From Isoetes taiwanensis (Eukaryota > Streptophyta > Lycopodiopsida > Isoetales > Isoetaceae): a stretch of DNA of 64,000 nt. The DNA lies in contig JAJEKV010000073.1 in NCBI GenBank assembly GCA_021234155.1, forward strand, positions 6,538,083 through 6,602,082. Direction: 5' to 3'. Made by a program: the position numbers and the translations under genes. The notes below the pieces were generated by a model. That model saw only the letters and a program-made list of their open reading frames with translations. It was not told where the DNA came from and searched no databases. Within the stretch, counting starts at the first letter, position 1. Every line of letters starts with the position of its first letter. Below, in pieces: positions 60,339-64,000 of the stretch.

Positions 60339-60568
60339 TGAAAGTGATACCATGAAAGTGCTCTGTGACTGAGAGAATTGAAGGAACAGAGAAAGACGGA
60401 AAAAGGGACGTAGGCTGCTCTACGCATGCATGAGAAAGAACCTGCTAAACCCTAAGTGACTATGGCCTTTATAGATAGGCCATGTCATCAACACACGTGA
60501 CCCTAAACCCTAAGTGATGTCAATGGCAAAAGGTGCTTGCTGAGTCATCATAATAGGTTGACCTAACA
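60339..60568 (-). repeat. Copia C 5' LTR
   Basis: Touches the PBS on its left. It contains a 14-bp tandem duplication (tgaaagtgatacca / tgaaagtg) at its inner end, so the inner border could also be 60353. Confidence 0.75.
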
Positions 60569-61798
60569 ACACACAAACCCTAGCTTCTCCGGGTCCAGTC
60601 ATCTCTAAATGCCTGCATTGTAGAGGTGAAATTTCGAGGAAGGTCTCTTTTAGGTTCAGGGAAAATACACCTCGAGGATTTCTCGAGGGAGTTTTCTGAG
60701 GCGGCGCCTAAGGACGCATCCCCATCAAGACTCAAACTCGGTTTTTCTACTTTGCCATATCAGTAGATCAAAGGCACAGCAAGAGCTCTAAATTGTGAGC
60801 ATTTTCATTTCAGCTTGATTTCCTTTTTCGATGGCTGTGCTACTAGACAAAAGGGTAAATAACTTGCTTATTACATGACAAAAACTTATTGCTAAAAGGC
60901 CAATTTAAGGTTGCATCTGAGCAATTTTGTAAGTCCTTCCCGACTTTAAAAGATTTTAAAGATAAGACAAGATAGTTTTAGAGAGACCCTTGGCCATGGG
61001 ACAGTACAATGAGTAGGGCATTAAGCCAAAATTGAACAAAAGGGCAAGGCCCCAACATAGAACAAATTAAAACAAAACAAATAGCCATAAGGCTAAGGCT
61101 AAACAGAGCAAGGACATATAGCCCACAAATACTATGCTGAGAGGGTGATATAATAAGGTGATCTAGTAACCAAAGAACAGATTGAATAGGTGGATAATCA
61201 AGAACGATTGCTCACTTATGTGTTAAACCACTTATGTGTTAAACGAGCATCATATACTTTAGTTAACTCAGAACTCGGTTGGGCTAGTTGCTATAATGAT
61301 TTCTTGCACCGAGCAAGCTAATCCACGTAAATTACAACAATACTGCAATGCTGCAAGATATGAAGACAGCTAGCCATGTTAGAAAATTGGACTAAGATTT
61401 GACATGGTTTATTCTTCTGTATCTTTCCTACTCGGTAAGCAGCAACAACACCATATGTCCAGCAATAACACTATATGTCTGTACATGCATAGTGGAATTC
61501 ATAATGGAAGTAAAGAAATCCTTTGCTTCCCGTTAAATGCCATCCTGTCTGTCTCTGAGAGCCCAACAATACGTAATGTTATGATCTTATCAATGCAATC
61601 AATCAGTGGGGATTGATTATGGGATGTCACATTTTGATCTTGCGTTTCATGGCTATAACCTGTACATTGTCTAGCTCTGAATTAACAAAAGATGGCAAAG
61701 TCGTATGCCCATCAAAGGATGTCTGAAATGCTTTGCCTATTGTGTCAATGTGATGCTTATTATTAGATATAGTGTGTATTGGTGGTTCACTCAATGGT
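60569..61798 (+). other. AlaRS intron (inferred), no gene
   Basis: AT-rich intron-like sequence with no recognisable exon. Short ORFs (61404-61616 and the start of - 61627-61911) lack motifs. Confidence 0.45.
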
Positions 61799-62562
61799 AA
61801 CACTGAAACATCGCTAGGACCAACCAAAACAATGGAAAAAAGAAATAGAATTAACAATTTACACCATCGTCTAATATTTAATTTGACAGATGTCTTGGAA
61901 TTCCATAGCATCCATTATGCCTAAGAGCAAGACATGATGTTCTGATGGTGACAATTTAGGAAACACTGCCTTTTGAGTGGCTTGCAAGCATATAATTAAA
62001 TTCAGGATGTCATAAGTAATTGCTTGCAAATCTTCCTTGACATTTACCGTGGTAACACTGAAACATCACTAGGACCAACCGAAACAATTGGAAAAAAAAA
62101 ATAGAATTAACAATTTACACCATCATCTTATATTAATTTGACATGTGTGTCTTGCAATTCCATAGTGTCCATTATGCCTAAGAGCAAGACATGATGTTCT
62201 GATGGTGACAGTTTAGGAAACACTGCCTTTTGCGTGGCTTGCAAGCATAGAATTAAATTCAGGATGTCATAAGTAATTGCTTGCAAATCTTCCTTGACAT
62301 TTACCGTGGTAACACTGAAACATCACTAGGACCAACCGAAACAATTGGAAAAAAAAATAGAATTAACAATTTACACCAACATCTTATATTAATTTGACAT
62401 GTGTGTCTTGCAATTCCATAGTGTCCATTATGCCTAAAAGAGCAAGACATGATGTTCTGATGGTGACAGTTTAGGAAACACTGCCTTTTGCGTGGCTTGC
62501 AAGCATAGAATTAAATTCAGGATGTCATAAGTAATTGCTTGCAAATCTTCCTTGACATTTAC
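61799..62562 (+). repeat. Tandem array, three units of about 256 bp
   Basis: aacactgaaacatc begins units at 61799, 62054 and 62311 (periods 255 and 257), each running to cttgacatttac. Units 2 and 3 are closer to each other than to unit 1. No coding potential is conserved between units. Confidence 0.9.
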
Positions 62563-64000
62563 TTGTTCCGATGAAGCAGATTTGCTGCAAACATTACCAT
62601 GTGCTATTCGTTCTTGTGTTGTGTTTTTATGCTATAATACCACATTGTACACCGTCTGTGGTATTGTATATTGTCCCCGAGACTCCTGGACACATCCAAG
62701 TTGCTTCCTCTGAGCTTGTTGTTTTTGAGCTTCCCCCATCAGCAAATGAAATCAAAACCCTAAGGGAAGGGACGAGTCTGTACATTTGTTATTTCTGCCC
62801 TGAAATTCTACCTGAACATGATCAATGATCATGTAGTAAACCATTGGAAAGGCCTCAGAAAGAGCTATCAATGCAACAACGTTTGCTCTGATCTGAGTTC
62901 TTAGTCTCAAGTTGACGGAAATTGTAGCGCTACTGATAAGAACCCTTTCTTTGTCTAGCCGGAAGTTAATGAAAACATATCCCAATAGCTTCAAAAAACA
63001 TATGTCCAGCAAGATGCTAAAAAAAGCTTTTCAATGCAACAAATTTCATCCGAACTGGAGTCTTGGACCTCCAGTTACAATGAAAAAGGCATTACCAGCA
63101 GTCCAATACGAGTATGGATAGTCAACATATCATGAAGAATGTAGTATTGGCACATGAGCTACTTCATGCGCACTGGGACTGCCACGTGGCAAAGAAAGGT
63201 CGTATAACGGCCTCATGGAGATATGCCCTAAGCAGGCCGCCACGTATACATGGTTCCTGCTCTCGGCTATGGTGAACAACCAATCTATTTCAAAGTTCTC
63301 TACAAAATAATACAAGGCCCACTTTCAGAGTATCATATGAACGTTTTATTGAAGCAGAGCAGAGACAAAAGTTGTTGCGCTTGAAACAGGGAAAGAAAAT
63401 AAAAGATGCTTTAATTCTAACTGGTTCTGTTGGAAAAGTGGCCCAACGAAGGGATTGCTCGCAAGGTCCCTAAAACACTGATAAGATGGAAGGCAGAAGA
63501 ATCATGTTGAACCTTGTTTTCGCATTGTACACTTCGTAGACGAATCATTTTGACCCTTGCTTCCAGATCAGCCAGCCATGGATGTTAGATAGGCAAATGA
63601 GAGATGCTCGTAAATCCGCATTTGTAAGCATGATCTTTCTCTTCAAGCGCAATGGCGGAACCCTAAGGGCAATAGCAATGGCTTGGTCTTCCTCTTTTCG
63701 GACCTGAACGGAGAACCTAGTTAGCGTCGAGAGTTGTGCTTGAAACCATGTAGAAAAGCTAATGCTTTTGGATGAATGAATGGCATCGGAGGAACATTTA
63801 TACGTCAAATAAAATAAGTGCAATCTAGCAGTAAATTGTACGAATTGTTTATTACTAATCCGAAATCTTAGGGACCTTCAAATTTGGCCAAATCAATAGG
63901 TTTTCACAATCCGATTTCCACTGGACGATGCTAAAATAACGATGCCAGAGAATGCTGCTGAAAAACAGAGGAAGGCATGCCAGAAACGCCAAATTTGAAG
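62563..64000. other. Right edge, unrecognised ORFs only
   Basis: A + strand ORF at 62571-62828 has a hydrophobic start (HVLFVLVLCFYAII) like a signal or membrane segment, and a minus ORF at 63545-63823 has a basic patch (PPLRLKRKIM). Neither matches a known family, and neither fits the missing AlaRS C-terminus, which should carry a Gly-rich DHHA1 motif. Both may be chance ORFs. Confidence 0.25.

Larger units (their letters stand above)
55821..60568 (-). mobile_element. Copia C: Ty1/copia retrotransposon lacking protease
   Basis: LTRs at 55821-56013 and about 60339-60568 share about 193 bp that appear identical. The minus-strand LTR starts TGTTAGGTCAACC. The PBS (gctctgatacca on +) is at 60327-60338, and a minus-strand CAGGGGGGA tract precedes the 3' LTR at 56014. 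Gag, integrase, RT and RNase H are in copia order, but the protease segment is deleted. The left LTR lacks about 37 bp at its outer end and abuts a LINE fragment. No target duplication is visible. Antisense to AlaRS, in the last visible intron. Similar LTRs suggest recent activity, but the coding region is broken. Confidence 0.87.

Noticed and set aside
62571-62828. Secreted or membrane protein with signal-like N-terminus
   Set aside because: Single short ORF with no homology and no promoter or splice support; too weak to call a gene.
54840-64000. Remaining AlaRS C-terminal exons inside the window
   Set aside because: I looked for the Gly-rich DHHA1 block and coiled-coil segment in the plus frames and found none; they are more likely beyond 64000.

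Overview
This is nuclear DNA from a land plant with a large, repeat-rich genome. The gene structure is eukaryotic, with GT-AG introns. Ty1/copia elements are primed by the plant initiator-tRNA-Met sequence, and there are long (CT)n tracts and many layers of decayed retrotransposons. Introns of 8-10 kb and the DUF7869-like ORF would fit a fern or lycophyte, but no single sequence here proves the lineage. I see no tRNA, rRNA, CRISPR or bacterial features.

The only confidently functional host gene is on the + strand: an organellar (plastid-type) alanyl-tRNA synthetase from about 31.8 kb to 54.8 kb. I place 11 exons (31824-31901, about 33002-33083, 33157-33356, 43816-43994, 52493-52571, 52683-52817, 52917-53066, 53135-53245, 53311-54216, 54293-54565, 54630-54839). 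Their phases join into one frame of 801 codons with no stop. The C-terminal 150-180 residues usual for the family are missing, so the gene probably continues past the right edge. Most introns are 64-111 bp and intron 1 is about 1.1 kb. Introns 3 and 4 are 10.5 and 8.5 kb, and the last is over 9 kb. These large ones hold almost all the well-preserved transposons.

Region by region: 1-6.7 kb is a shredded + strand Ty3/gypsy element (RT, RNase H, integrase, an unexplained 3.9 kb stretch, a candidate 3' LTR). 8.7-15.7 kb looks like a - strand LTR element with a candidate 3' LTR, a long purine-rich non-coding interior and a gag-like fragment. 15.7-22 kb holds unrecognised ORFs and a scatter of GC-core palindromes. 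23.4-25.4 kb is a frameshifted DUF7869/transposase-like gene, followed by a tandemly duplicated small-gene unit. 28-31.6 kb holds (CT)n tracts and a LINE remnant.

Inside the synthetase introns are copia A (34714-42639), interrupted by a recent gag-only element (36859-40014, perfect 5-bp target duplication, LTRs differing at 2 of 237 positions); copia B (46181-50541, 5'-truncated); copia C (55821-60568, no protease region); and LINE and copia scraps. All four LTR elements lie antisense to the gene. A three-unit 256-bp tandem array (61799-62562) lies near the right end.
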